From CAYSRM01 sp964475205 (GTDB lineage: Bacteria > Verrucomicrobiota > Kiritimatiellia > UBA8416 > CAYSRM01): 64,000 nucleotides of DNA. The number at the start of each line of letters is the position of its first letter. The stretch's first letter is position 1. The translations under genes were made by a program, and so were the position numbers. Where the stretch lies: assembly GCA_964475205.1 (NCBI GenBank), contig CAYYVQ010000004.1:34175-98174 (forward strand), given 5' to 3'. This document shows, in pieces, positions 17,601 to 25,488 of the stretch. Under the pieces are notes generated by a model. The model was not told where the DNA came from and made no database searches. It saw only the letters and a list, made by a program, of their open reading frames with translations.

Positions 17601-19747
17601 CTATGTTCGTACCAGTTGGTATTGAGGATCATGGAGCAGCCTTTGGCGATTACAAGATCAGAGGCATTTGTTGAGAATATGTAGTCATAGGCAAAAACAT
17701 TGCCAGCGGCATTAACGCGTTGGGTCAGGCTGTGCAGGTTTCCGTAGCGGTAGGTTGTAGTATATGAAGCTTCGGATGTATGCCGTGTGGCGTTTGTGAT
17801 CTGCCCTGAAGCGTTGTACGCATAGGTCATGTACAGGGAATCGACAGGTGAATCCACTCTGAGAAGTCGGCCGTTTTCGTATGTGAAGTCAAGGGTCTGG
17901 CCACTGCTGTGTTCTATGCGCGAGACAGCTTCTAAACCGCCGGTGTTGGTGTATGCGAAAGAAAGAGCGTTGCTGTGGGTATCGCTCATACTGTAAAGCA
18001 GGCCGTTTGTATTGAAAAGGCACGTGATTGTGCCGTTCATCAGGAGCCGGTAGTTGTTGGTTTGATCAAAAAGACGGTAGTCCAATCCGTCCGGGGGTTC
18101 AAACGTCCCGTTGGTAAGCGCCTTAAACCAGTGAAGGTCGCCCTCGCCGGTTCTTAAGACTTTCCAGTCGCTGGTGACGCCGCGATAATAGTGATCGGTC
18201 TCGTCATATAGATCCCAGTCATATGAGTGATTCCACCGCGCACCGACGGGGCTGTTGGTATGCTCGAAGCGGCTGTTGTATCCACGCCGGAAAACCAGGG
18301 GAATGCCTGGAGCGGGAACTACAATATCGGTTTCAGTAATTGTGACAGCTCCGTTAATTGTGTTGATCGGGTCTACCGAATCAGACTGAGTGGGGTCAGG
18401 ATGAGGTGTATCGGAAGTTTCTTCGTCGCAGGTATCCGTTTCAACAATATGCAGTGTGCCGGTCTTACCTGCCATGCCAAAGGCGTTCGGTTCGCCGTTA
18501 TTGCCGCGATTACTGTATTTTCCAAGAATTCCTTCCGGGTCATGAATAGAAAAACCAGCGCCGTACATCCACTCACTGCCTGTGTCGCCAGTTGGCTTGC
18601 CGCCGATGCGGGCTTCGTAGTCGTAGTCATATTCGAGTTTCTCGGGGTCTGTTGCAATCCATCGAACCTGAAACGGATATTTTTTACCTTCTACGAAGCT
18701 GTAAGTCCCGGCACTCACGGTTCCGAAATCTTCAGATACGTGGTGGATTGTTGCAGAACCTACTTGAAGCTCGTAACGCTCGGAATTGCTGGAGCTCCAA
18801 TCCCCAACCACAAGCTCCAGTGAACGACAGTTGGCCGGGTCGCCGTGGTCATCCCCGTCGGAGGGATCGCTGCCGTTCATTACCTCATCATAGTCACTTA
18901 CGCCATCACCATCGGTGTCCGCAGAAAATGGATCTGTCCCGTAGCGCATCTCTTCAAGCGCTTTCAGGTCATCACCGTCAGAATCCGAGGAGCCGTCACT
19001 GTTGTCAAGCGGATCCATCCCGTATTCCACTTCCCATCCGTCTGGCATCAGGTCCCCGTCAGTATCCCAGTTGTCGGGATCGGTTCCATGGTATATCTCG
19101 GCGTCATTGCTCAGCCCATCGCCGTCAGTGTCGACATTGGAAGTGGGATCTGTGCTGTACTCGTATTCGGTCACGTTATTGAGTCCATCACCGTCAAAGT
19201 CACTGGTTGCGGTTTTGGAAAGATTCTGGAAGTATTCTGTTTCCCAGATGTCAGCCATTCCGTCGCTGTCGGTGTCGATGAATTCGTCTATACCGATGTC
19301 AGGGTTCCGCGGTTCGCCATCAATATCGGTTGCGGGAGCTCCGTTTGCCGTTCCTGCATCAATGCATGGGGATGCTGCGGTCAGCCTGTAGCCAAGCCGG
19401 GTGAATGCCGGGTTCGTGTTGATGTTGCCTGTTCCGCTGAAGCCGCCTTGCACGTCACTGTATGTAACCGATAGCTGACCGGCCTGGTATATCTGATTCG
19501 AAAAAAACACGGCTGTATTGGTCCATATTATTGTGTTGAAGCATTCGGTATCCACGGTGGAATACGCCGAAATGCCGCCGCCTGCCGTACCGGCATGATT
19601 GCCGAGCATTACACAGTTCCTGATTCGGGGGTCGCTCTGATTACTCGCATACAGTCCACCGCCGACAGAATCGGCAGCATTGAAGATGATAAGGCTGTTG
19701 TATATGTCCGGGGCCGATGATGAGTCGCAGTATATTCCTCCTCCCAC
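14606..19747 (-). CDS. Rhs-repeat protein with TSP3 repeats (C-terminal part of a frameshifted giant gene)
   Basis: 1713 aa in this frame. Order: the end of a parallel beta-helix with GGGIYC-type turns; a PVC-type junction SPCIDAG...DIDG; five thrombospondin type-3 calcium repeats (DTDGDG-like, residues ~165-300); an Rhs-entry domain near 470 (NTINGAVTITETDI); many YD repeats; and the Rhs core end WYDPVTGRWLSKDPIG...DPFGL. A 196-residue tail (14606-15196) follows the core and is rich in Gly/Ala hydrophobic stretches (AGGVASVVGAG, AAVGTILGNATAAG), the position of the toxin in polymorphic toxin systems; it is not a recognised toxin. The ATG is not the true start: the frame continues upstream to the C6 tract at 19818-19823, where one extra base separates it from the preceding segment. 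Confidence 0.88.
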   Translation of the reverse strand: MGGGIYCDSSSAPDIYNSLIIFNAADSVGGGLYASNQSDPRIRNCVMLGNHAGTAGGGISAYSTVDTECFNTIIWTNTAVFFSNQIYQAGQLSVTYSDVQGGFSGTGNINTNPAFTRLGYRLTAASPCIDAGTANGAPATDIDGEPRNPDIGIDEFIDTDSDGMADIWETEYFQNLSKTATSDFDGDGLNNVTEYEYSTDPTSNVDTDGDGLSNDAEIYHGTDPDNWDTDGDLMPDGWEVEYGMDPLDNSDGSSDSDGDDLKALEEMRYGTDPFSADTDGDGVSDYDEVMNGSDPSDGDDHGDPANCRSLELVVGDWSSSNSERYELQVGSATIHHVSEDFGTVSAGTYSFVEGKKYPFQVRWIATDPEKLEYDYDYEARIGGKPTGDTGSEWMYGAGFSIHDPEGILGKYSNRGNNGEPNAFGMAGKTGTLHIVETDTCDEETSDTPHPDPTQSDSVDPINTINGAVTITETDIVVPAPGIPLVFRRGYNSRFEHTNSPVGARWNHSYDWDLYDETDHYYRGVTSDWKVLRTGEGDLHWFKALTNGTFEPPDGLDYRLFDQTNNYRLLMNGTITCLFNTNGLLYSMSDTHSNALSFAYTNTGGLEAVSRIEHSSGQTLDFTYENGRLLRVDSPVDSLYMTYAYNASGQITNATRHTSEASYTTTYRYGNLHSLTQRVNAAGNVFAYDYIFSTNASDLVIAKGCSMILNTNWYEHSLDYNTASNYTTLTYQRGATSQAYEYHYHPETMVTKKVYGPNGTNQVTIYSHDNDHNLIGVKKMDNTTGNQLLTIRSYDSKHNLTSSGIGFNAVPSNIWNYVWNSTNGTLLSATDPEGNQTTFEYLDTLPVAMRLSPEEGKTNTTFYGYTTNGLLSAVTNANGHWTRFGYNNYGYQTSSIPQAGPVINYRYSPLGHVTNICMPGPSGPRVTILNPDELGRIRTVTLPDGRTESFLYDKMGNLTNHVDAGDRETTYTYAPTRKLTSVTRGSGDETATITFDYDQQFNTLNIRDALNRPVENYLLDIQDRPVTITNLEGQAMSISYGLADMVTSLTRFDGTTVSNTYDSSARLASVNWPGLTNSFTYYANSLMKTAVNETGVISNQYNGANRLISVYSEFSTFSSLNSFCFDAVGNVTSAVATINSSAALTNRCSFDAAERVSEISGSGGDFDFSYNQYNGLIAQISNSVSGIHVEYSFDNVDRITDIVWRDETNGILRSFGYAHNRAGLITNVTRETGGWAVYRYDSLDRLTNETVHSAGGPVTNDYSWKYDLTGNRTNAVQNETTNVYSLGNGNRLSTFGPSGTVLHDDAGNITNMVYNDGRELDLTWNSRYQVTAISTNGTTAESYQYGPLGRRTRTVSGNSTNFFVYDGQQIIAEVDPSGALKKSYTWGPGIDNLLAFTDHTGGETNTYYALTDHLGTVHSLVDETGAIVESYEYDAWGRVLGVYDSDGTPINESAVGNNVLWQGREYSWKTGLYYFRARWYDPVTGRWLSKDPIGISGGLNQYQAFLSNPVNYRDPFGLCAEDGYSLSQVEWAMGRTARRIAGNPAYGGAGTISSSLLDALQRGGNTTSLGSSAVLFGDSLHALTTGAPIRYGRYGMEVTGRSVRGPALAPQVARGVKVAGGVASVVGAGFDARDAGAAFGSSDTATGISRSSSMAGGVLGIVYWPAAVGTILGNATAAGIDAGYSAADNARNEAQLQADEARMIQLMRLHRSLR

Positions 19748-20951
19748 GCTGCCTGTAGCCGAGTTCCAGCCCAGGATACACCCGTTGAATTCGGCCGATG
19801 TCGTGTCCGAACAGAAACCCCCCTCCTGCTGAGCTGGAGTTGCTTACAATGCTGCTGCCGACGAACTGAGGAGACGAGGAACTGCGGCAATATATTCCTC
19901 CACCTATGTCGCCAGCCTCATTATTTGAGACGAGACCGCCGGAAACAAGCAACGCGCAGTTAGTTCCGCATCCTATGCCGCCGCCGAAATTACCGGCATA
20001 GTTCTGTGTCAATCGACAGTTTCTCAGTTCAGGGCCGCCGCTCTTGACGTAGATTCCGCCACCTTCCATATAGGCTTTGTTCTGTTCAATCGTACAATCA
20101 AGTATGGTCGCCGAGGAGTCGTCACACATTATACCGCCGCCCTCCATTTCCCAGAGGTTGGTGGCAAAGCTGTTACCATTTTTGATTGTAAAACCTGAAA
20201 TCACTGATCTTCTGGTTTCACTGGAATGGAGATGGAAACCACGACCGGCATTTTCACAGTCAATAATAGTTGACTCGGGTCCTTCTTCAGAGAGCACAAG
20301 TATTCGTTTGCCATCAAGATCAATGTCCCGATTGCCTGAATTGGTGTAGGTTCCGGCTTTGACAAGGACTATGCCATAGTCAGTTGTGCAGGAATTGATT
20401 GCTGCCTGTATCGTGGTTGCGCCATTGGTGACAACAACGGTCGGGGCGGGAATGTTTGTCGGGCTGAGGGGGTCCGAATCGTGTTTGCACTCATATACAT
20501 TCATATAGTTGTCACCGTCATAGTCTGCTTCGGGATCATCGTGCGTAAGCGGATCAAGCCCGTATTTTATTTCCCACCCGTCGGGCATGCCGTCGTTGTC
20601 GGAGTCGGAATCAAGTGGATCGGTTCCGTGCAGCCTTCGTTCCCTGCCGTCACTGAGTCCGTCGCCATCTGAGTCGTGTAGGGTCCAGCAGTCGTAGAAC
20701 CTTGAGGGGTGTTCAGTCGCTTCGGTATCAATCCAGATGAAAGTATTGGTTTGTGTGTTCAGATTCGTGGTAAGGGCTATCTGCCAGATCTCTTCGAGCA
20801 TGTTGGTGGACACGAATATGTCACGGGTGAATTCTTCAGGGAAATCCTTCGGGTCAAAGGGCAGGATGCCGCCACTTTCTATGCGGATAAAATCCGGGTC
20901 GGGTCGGGGGTGGCAACCGGCAAATACCTGGCCTGATCCAGCAGGTAGCAA
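19641..20951 (-). CDS. TSP3 repeat / parallel beta-helix segment of the Rhs giant gene (frameshifted)
   Basis: 436 aa as an isolated frame, but really the middle of the Rhs protein. It holds two calcium-type repeats (DSDGDGLSDGRE, DSDSDNDGMPDGWE) and a right-handed beta-helix domain in which GGGIYC-like turns recur about every 40 residues, as in secreted PVC proteins. From the run of six C at 19818-19823 (plus strand) the frame loses sense; removing one base restores GGGFCSDTTSAEFNG and joins it to the downstream segment. At its 5' end a second shift near 20893-20912 separates it from the signal-anchor segment. The ATG at 20951 is therefore probably not a real start. Confidence 0.7.
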   Translation of the reverse strand: MLPAGSGQVFAGCHPRPDPDFIRIESGGILPFDPKDFPEEFTRDIFVSTNMLEEIWQIALTTNLNTQTNTFIWIDTEATEHPSRFYDCWTLHDSDGDGLSDGRERRLHGTDPLDSDSDNDGMPDGWEIKYGLDPLTHDDPEADYDGDNYMNVYECKHDSDPLSPTNIPAPTVVVTNGATTIQAAINSCTTDYGIVLVKAGTYTNSGNRDIDLDGKRILVLSEEGPESTIIDCENAGRGFHLHSSETRRSVISGFTIKNGNSFATNLWEMEGGGIMCDDSSATILDCTIEQNKAYMEGGGIYVKSGGPELRNCRLTQNYAGNFGGGIGCGTNCALLVSGGLVSNNEAGDIGGGIYCRSSSSPQFVGSSIVSNSSSAGGGFLFGHDIGRIQRVYPGLELGYRQRGRRNILRLIIGPGHIQQPYHLQCCRFCRRWTVCE

Positions 20952-21145
20952 TCCACTATGTGGTCAATGCTGCCGGCCTGTTTTTCCATGAGGGAAGTGT
21001 ATTGCCGCTGATCAAAGGCGGCTTCAAGAATGGAGTCTTCTTCTTTTGTGGTGAGCGCCAAGACAAGGCCTACACAGATAATCAAGGCAAGAGCCGCCAC
21101 CAATGTTGCCGGAGCCCTTGAAATAAACCTGGTCAGACGCTTCAC
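20879..21145 (-). CDS. N-terminal signal-anchor segment of the Rhs giant gene (frameshifted)
   Basis: 88 aa. It starts MKRLTRFISRAPATLVAALA with a positively charged N-region and a strong hydrophobic core: a signal peptide or signal anchor. The frame runs out in a tandem repeat of GACCC units (20893-20912). Adding one base there would give ...PDPDPDFIRIESGG and join it to the following segment. Together the three segments would make a secreted protein of about 2180 aa (21145 to 14606). Confidence 0.65.
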   Translation of the reverse strand: MKRLTRFISRAPATLVAALALIICVGLVLALTTKEEDSILEAAFDQRQYTSLMEKQAGSIDHIVDCYLLDQARYLPVATPDPTRILSA

Positions 21146-21343
21146 TCAAAAATCCTCTTTAAGGATACAAGCCTGAACCTGTATCAGGCAGATGAGATGA
21201 ACTCTACATTCTCATGCGACCCGGTCAAGCTCTATTTTGTTAAAATTGTGTGAATCCCCGTCTGCGGCCTATATTCAGCCATTGACGGCATTTTTTGCAA
21301 CAAATATCTTCCTTTTTCATCAGGCGCGAGTTTGCGCAGAAAA

Positions 21344-21440
21344 AAGGGGACATACCTTCTGTCGTTAAGCTGATCATCCTCGATTCCACTGCAATATAAT
21401 CCTGATAGAGGGTGTGTCCCTTATTTCCTCTTATTTCCTC
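21344..21440. repeat. remnant of a REP-transposase-type repeat
   Basis: AAGGGGACATACC (21344-21356) and GGTGTGTCCCTT (21411-21422) form an imperfect inverted repeat like the ends of REP-transposase elements. A 10-bp tandem duplication TTATTTCCTC x2 follows at 21421-21440. No gene is visible between the arms. The whole stretch 21146-21696 has no convincing gene. Confidence 0.45.
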
Positions 21441-21491
21441 GACGAGCGGGAGGGCGGGCGGGCAGGTTGTAGCTGCGGCAAACTCGGCGCG

Positions 21492-21540
21492 TGAATAGAT
21501 CAGGTTAACCCGCATATATCACGGAATTTCGTAGCAGCCT
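21492..21540. repeat. juxtaposed single ends of repeat families B and C
   Basis: TGAATAGATCAGG (21492-21504) is the right terminal repeat of family B, and TTAACCCGCATATATCACGG (21505-21524) directly after it matches the left end of family C. The other ends are not found nearby, so these are remnants. Confidence 0.6.
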
Positions 21541-21626
21541 GTCCGCCATCTGACGGAAGAGCGCAGAGAGAGCCAATTTGCACGATTCATTCAACTTTGT
21601 GCGTATATTGAAATGATTCATAGTCA

Positions 21627-21658
21627 TTGAGTAATATTACTCAAGCATTGAGTAAAAT
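21627..21658. promoter_or_regulatory. perfect 18-bp palindrome plus half-site, candidate operator
   Basis: TTGAGTAATATTACTCAA (21627-21644) is a perfect inverted repeat. The half-site TTGAGTAAAAT follows at 21648-21658. Both lie directly upstream of a possible promoter for the ATPase gene, as expected of a regulator-binding site. The cognate regulator is not in the window neighbourhood. Confidence 0.6.
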
Positions 21659-21661
21659 CAC

Positions 21662-21690
21662 TTGACTGCGAATGGGATACTGAGTATTTT
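21662..21690 (+). promoter_or_regulatory. candidate promoter of the DUF4143 ATPase gene
   Basis: TTGACT (21662-21667), 17-bp spacer, TATTTT (21685-21690). The ATG at 21697 would coincide with the transcription start, implying a leaderless mRNA; no good ribosome binding site is seen upstream of the ATG. Confidence 0.4.
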
Positions 21691-21696
21691 GAGATT

Positions 21697-22887
21697 ATGA
21701 AGACATTCCAGCGAAGTGAAGTGAGGCGGATTGCTGATAACATCAGCTCTGAGATGCCAGTTTTTCAGGTCATTACAGGACCCAGGCAGGCGGGTAAGAC
21801 TACGGCTGCCAATCAGATAATGAAGCGTTTTCCATACGAATCCATCTATGCGTCGGCTGATGCTCCTGTGCCGGTGGGGCCTGAGTGGATAGAGTCTCAA
21901 TGGTTATTGGCTGAGAGGAAAGCAGAGGCCACCAGTCAGCCTGTTCTTCTGGTTCTCGATGAAGTGCAGAAAGCAAATCAGTGGAGTGAGGCGATTAAGT
22001 CGAAATGGGATCGGAAGAAGCATGATATACGACTTCTTATCTTAGGATCTTCTGCTCTTTTGATCCAGAAGGGGCTCACGGAGAGCCTTGCCGGTCGCTT
22101 TTTTCTGAATCGTTTCACACACTGGTCGTTTGAGGAATGTAAGCAGGCATTTGGGTGGTCGCTGGAGGAATGGATATACTTCGGTGGATACCCGGGGACT
22201 GCAGTGTTCAAAGAAGATGTTCATCAGTGGAAGCAATATGTCAACGACTCACTGATAGAGACGGTTCTTTCCAAAGATGTACTTCAACTGCATCCCGTCA
22301 CCAAGCCGGCCCTGCTGCGTAATCTTTTTGGATTGGCTACGACTTTCCCGGCACAGGTTCTCTCGTATAACAAGATGCTAGGGCAGCTTCAGGATGCCGG
22401 GAACACAACCACCCTGGCTCACTATCTTGATATTCTGGGAACAGCCTACCTCGTAAGTGGGCTAGAGCTGTTCTCCAAGGGGCATGTCAAAAAACGTGGC
22501 AGCAGTCCAAAGCTGATCCTTTGGAACAATGCTCTGATCAATGGCATATCCTTAAGAAGCTATGAGCAGACAATGGAAGACAGGGCATTTTATGGCCGAC
22601 TGGTTGAGAATGCCGTTGGCGCACATCTGCTCAACAGGTTGGCTGGCGCGCCTGCCAGCATCACCTATTGGCGCAAAGGTAGCAACGAAGTCGATTTTGT
22701 ACTGAACGCCGGAGAGCAGGTTGTTGCATTGGAAGTGAAGAGCGGTCGCCCAGACCGGACTTCGGGCATGGATGCTTTCAGGAAGGTGTATCCCAAAAGC
22801 AGGACTCTGATTGTCGGATCAAATGGCATTCCGTTGGAGGATTTCTTCTGCTCAGATCCGCAGCAGCTATTTTCATCGGTTGGATAA
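21697..22887 (+). CDS. AAA ATPase with DUF4143 domain
   Basis: 396 aa. Walker A GPRQAGKTT (residues 28-36) and Walker B LLVLDEVQ (84-91) define the AAA_14 domain; sensor-like LLILGSSALL follows near 110. The C-terminal DUF4143 part (about 200-380) contains a PD-(D/E)XK-like pattern: Asp in NEVDFVL and ExK in VALEVKSGR. The family is very common in anaerobes and is often found in variable or defence-associated regions, but its function is not established. It is a single gene on the plus strand, convergent with the dehydrogenase E1 gene 55 bp downstream. Confidence 0.88.
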   Translation: MKTFQRSEVRRIADNISSEMPVFQVITGPRQAGKTTAANQIMKRFPYESIYASADAPVPVGPEWIESQWLLAERKAEATSQPVLLVLDEVQKANQWSEAIKSKWDRKKHDIRLLILGSSALLIQKGLTESLAGRFFLNRFTHWSFEECKQAFGWSLEEWIYFGGYPGTAVFKEDVHQWKQYVNDSLIETVLSKDVLQLHPVTKPALLRNLFGLATTFPAQVLSYNKMLGQLQDAGNTTTLAHYLDILGTAYLVSGLELFSKGHVKKRGSSPKLILWNNALINGISLRSYEQTMEDRAFYGRLVENAVGAHLLNRLAGAPASITYWRKGSNEVDFVLNAGEQVVALEVKSGRPDRTSGMDAFRKVYPKSRTLIVGSNGIPLEDFFCSDPQQLFSSVG

Positions 22888-22942
22888 TTTTGTTTTTATC
22901 CTGGATTCGGCAGTTGACGTGGATGCTGAAGCGCCATTGGAA

Positions 22943-25399
22943 TCAGACTCCGTTTCGGAAGCGTCTTATCAGCTCCTGGGTTGTCCGGTTGGTAGTTACC
23001 TCATGGCCGGGCAGGGGGACTATTCGTTCGTGTATGGTGTCCAGCAGCCATTCTTTCTGTGGAAAGAACACGCTCTCCATTTCCGCCCCCGGTGTTATCC
23101 AGTTGCGGGAACCGACAGTGGCCGGCGGGGCGTCAAGGTAGTCAAAGGCAAGCTGGGTTATCGTCGATGAGAGCTCGGAAATGAAAGCTCCTTTTTCGCA
23201 TGCATCTGAAACGAGAAGCGCTCTGCCTGTTTTCTTTATGGACTCGATAAGAGGCTCGTAGTTCAACGGACAGAGGAATCTCAGGTCCATAACCTCGGCA
23301 GAAAGGTTGTACTGTTCTTTCAACTGTTTTGCCGCCTCAAGTGCGGTATACATTACCGGACCGATTGTTAAGATAGTAAGATCCGTACCGGCGGTTCTGA
23401 TGGCCGGTTCACCTTCGGGAACCTCGTAGTAACCTTCCGGCACCCCGCCTGCCTGGAACCATTCGCCAACATCATATATCTTCTGGCTTTCAAAGAAGAT
23501 TACCGGATCGGAGCCGCGCAGGGCAAGATTCAGCATACCCTTGGCATCGTAGGGTGTTGTCGGATACATGATCTTCAATCCGGGAATATGGGCGGCAAGC
23601 GCAGTCCAGTCCTGCGAATGCTGAGCGCCGTACTTGTTGCCAACTGAAATACGAACCACCAGCGGCATCTTGAGTATGCCCGCGGACATTGCCTGCCATT
23701 TTGCGACCTGGTTGAAAATTTCATCGCCGGCCCGACCCATGAAGTCACAATACATCAGTTCCACCACGGCACGTCCGCCTGACAGCGCATAGCCGACTCC
23801 GGAGCCGACTATTGCCCCCTCGGAAATGGAGGAATTGAACAGTCGGTGGTATGGTATCGATTCGGTGAGTCCTCGATAGACAGCAAAAGCTCCGCCCCAG
23901 TCCCGGTTTTCCTCGCCGTAGGCTATCATGGTCGGGTCTTCGTAGAATCGGTGCAGCATGGCTTCGAAAAGACCGTCTCGAAGAGAGAAGACCTTGTTCT
24001 TGGATAACGGGTTGCCATTTGTATCAAGTCCGAAGCGGGCCTTCTTCGCCAGCGACTTAACACGTGGATTTTCCTCTCTGGGGATCAGCACATCAGGCTC
24101 CCGGTCCTCCATTTTCGGCATATTCCCGTTGGAGAACATAATCGATTCAACGAATTTTCCGTCAACTCTCGGACTGATTTCCGGAGAGATCGCCAGATCC
24201 ATTGCCCGCTTCATTTTGCCAACGGCCTCCCGCTTCATTTCTTCAAACTCACCGTCGGCAATTATTCCGTTCTCTTCAAGGTATTGACTGAATTCGGTTA
24301 TGCAGTCGGCTTCCTCCCAAAGCGCCAGTTCTTCCTTTGTGCGGTATGAAGATGCGTCTGAAGGCGAATGCCCTGAAAGTCGATAAGTAATGGTATCGAG
24401 CAGCACAGGACCCCTGCCTTCCAGGAGAATGCTTTTCTTTCTTTCCACGGCATCTGCGATTGCAAGGGGGTTGAAGCCGTCTACTCTTTCGGCATGCATA
24501 TTATCCGGATTTACACCCGCGCCAAGCCTGGCAAGGATTCTGAATCCCATCGTCTCGCCCGTAGTCTGTCCGCCCATTCCGTAGAAATTGTTTACAAAAT
24601 TGAACATCACCGGAGGCGCTCCGCCGATTTCCTTGTCCCACAACGTGCGGTACTGGTCCATTGCTGAAAGCATCATACCTTCCCACACAGGTCCGCACCC
24701 GGAAGATGCGTCCCCCAGGTTGCCGATAACAATGCCCGGCTTTCGGTTTATCCTCTTGTACAGAGCGCTGCCGACACAGATATCGCCCGAGCCGCCCACG
24801 ATGGCGTTGTTGGGCATGCTGCCGAAGGGAATGAAAAAAGCGTGCATTGAGCCGCCCAGGCCTCTGTTGAAACCGGTTTTCTTAGCGAATATTTCCGCAA
24901 GCGTGCCGTAAATGATGAAATCTTCAGCAAGTTCTCTGACTGAACCTTTATGTCCGTTTTCCACCGGGCGCAGGCAGTCACCGTCGAGATAACCGCGCAT
25001 TACCTCCAGCAACTGATCTTCGTCCAGAAGAGATATTGCGGCAAAGCATTTTGCCAGTATCTCGCCGTGGCTTCGATGCGAACCGAATATGAAATCCTCA
25101 GTCCCGAGGTTGGCGCAAAGCCCCACTGCCGCCGACTCCTGGCCCATTGAAAGGTGGGCGGGGCCGGCATGTTTGTATTCGAGCGATTCGTATGCGCCGG
25201 TCTGCTTGATCGTGTTAAGCATGGACTCGAACTCACGGATGAGCGCCATATCGCGCAGCATCTTTTTAAGTCCGTCCTTGCCGTATTTTTTCAGCTCAGA
25301 TTTAATGTCCGGCTTGTACTGATTAACCGGCACATCTTTTATCTTCAGCGTTTCAGGTTTTCTGACGGCTTCTGGTTCAACAACCATTGATTTTGGCAT
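22943..25399 (-). CDS. 2-oxoacid dehydrogenase E1, fused alpha and beta subunits
   Basis: 818 aa. Residues ~40-430 correspond to the E1 alpha subunit, with the thiamine-diphosphate motif GD (229-230) to NN (270-271) and the loop Ser/His region YRLSGHSPSDASSYR. Residues ~465-815 correspond to E1 beta (YGEENRDWGGAF; IPYHRLFNSSISEGAIVG; PLVVRISVG). Pyruvate, acetoin or branched-chain oxoacid could be the substrate; separate alpha and beta chains are the norm in most bacteria, so the fusion is notable. With the E2 and E3 genes upstream on the same strand it makes a complete oxoacid dehydrogenase producing acyl-CoA and NADH. It is the last gene of the operon. Confidence 0.9.
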   Translation of the reverse strand: MPKSMVVEPEAVRKPETLKIKDVPVNQYKPDIKSELKKYGKDGLKKMLRDMALIREFESMLNTIKQTGAYESLEYKHAGPAHLSMGQESAAVGLCANLGTEDFIFGSHRSHGEILAKCFAAISLLDEDQLLEVMRGYLDGDCLRPVENGHKGSVRELAEDFIIYGTLAEIFAKKTGFNRGLGGSMHAFFIPFGSMPNNAIVGGSGDICVGSALYKRINRKPGIVIGNLGDASSGCGPVWEGMMLSAMDQYRTLWDKEIGGAPPVMFNFVNNFYGMGGQTTGETMGFRILARLGAGVNPDNMHAERVDGFNPLAIADAVERKKSILLEGRGPVLLDTITYRLSGHSPSDASSYRTKEELALWEEADCITEFSQYLEENGIIADGEFEEMKREAVGKMKRAMDLAISPEISPRVDGKFVESIMFSNGNMPKMEDREPDVLIPREENPRVKSLAKKARFGLDTNGNPLSKNKVFSLRDGLFEAMLHRFYEDPTMIAYGEENRDWGGAFAVYRGLTESIPYHRLFNSSISEGAIVGSGVGYALSGGRAVVELMYCDFMGRAGDEIFNQVAKWQAMSAGILKMPLVVRISVGNKYGAQHSQDWTALAAHIPGLKIMYPTTPYDAKGMLNLALRGSDPVIFFESQKIYDVGEWFQAGGVPEGYYEVPEGEPAIRTAGTDLTILTIGPVMYTALEAAKQLKEQYNLSAEVMDLRFLCPLNYEPLIESIKKTGRALLVSDACEKGAFISELSSTITQLAFDYLDAPPATVGSRNWITPGAEMESVFFPQKEWLLDTIHERIVPLPGHEVTTNRTTQELIRRFRNGV

Positions 25400-25488
25400 A
25401 TCTGATTACTCCCTGCTTATAATTCTGTGTTTACTGTTTAAAATACGCGGACAGATCGCTTTCAGGATCTCCGCAATAAGTTCATCTT

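Noticed and set aside
21240..21515. 91-codon open frame on the minus strand
   Set aside because: It runs through REP-like and family B/C repeat remnants; the protein has no family resemblance and the ATG has no ribosome binding site.
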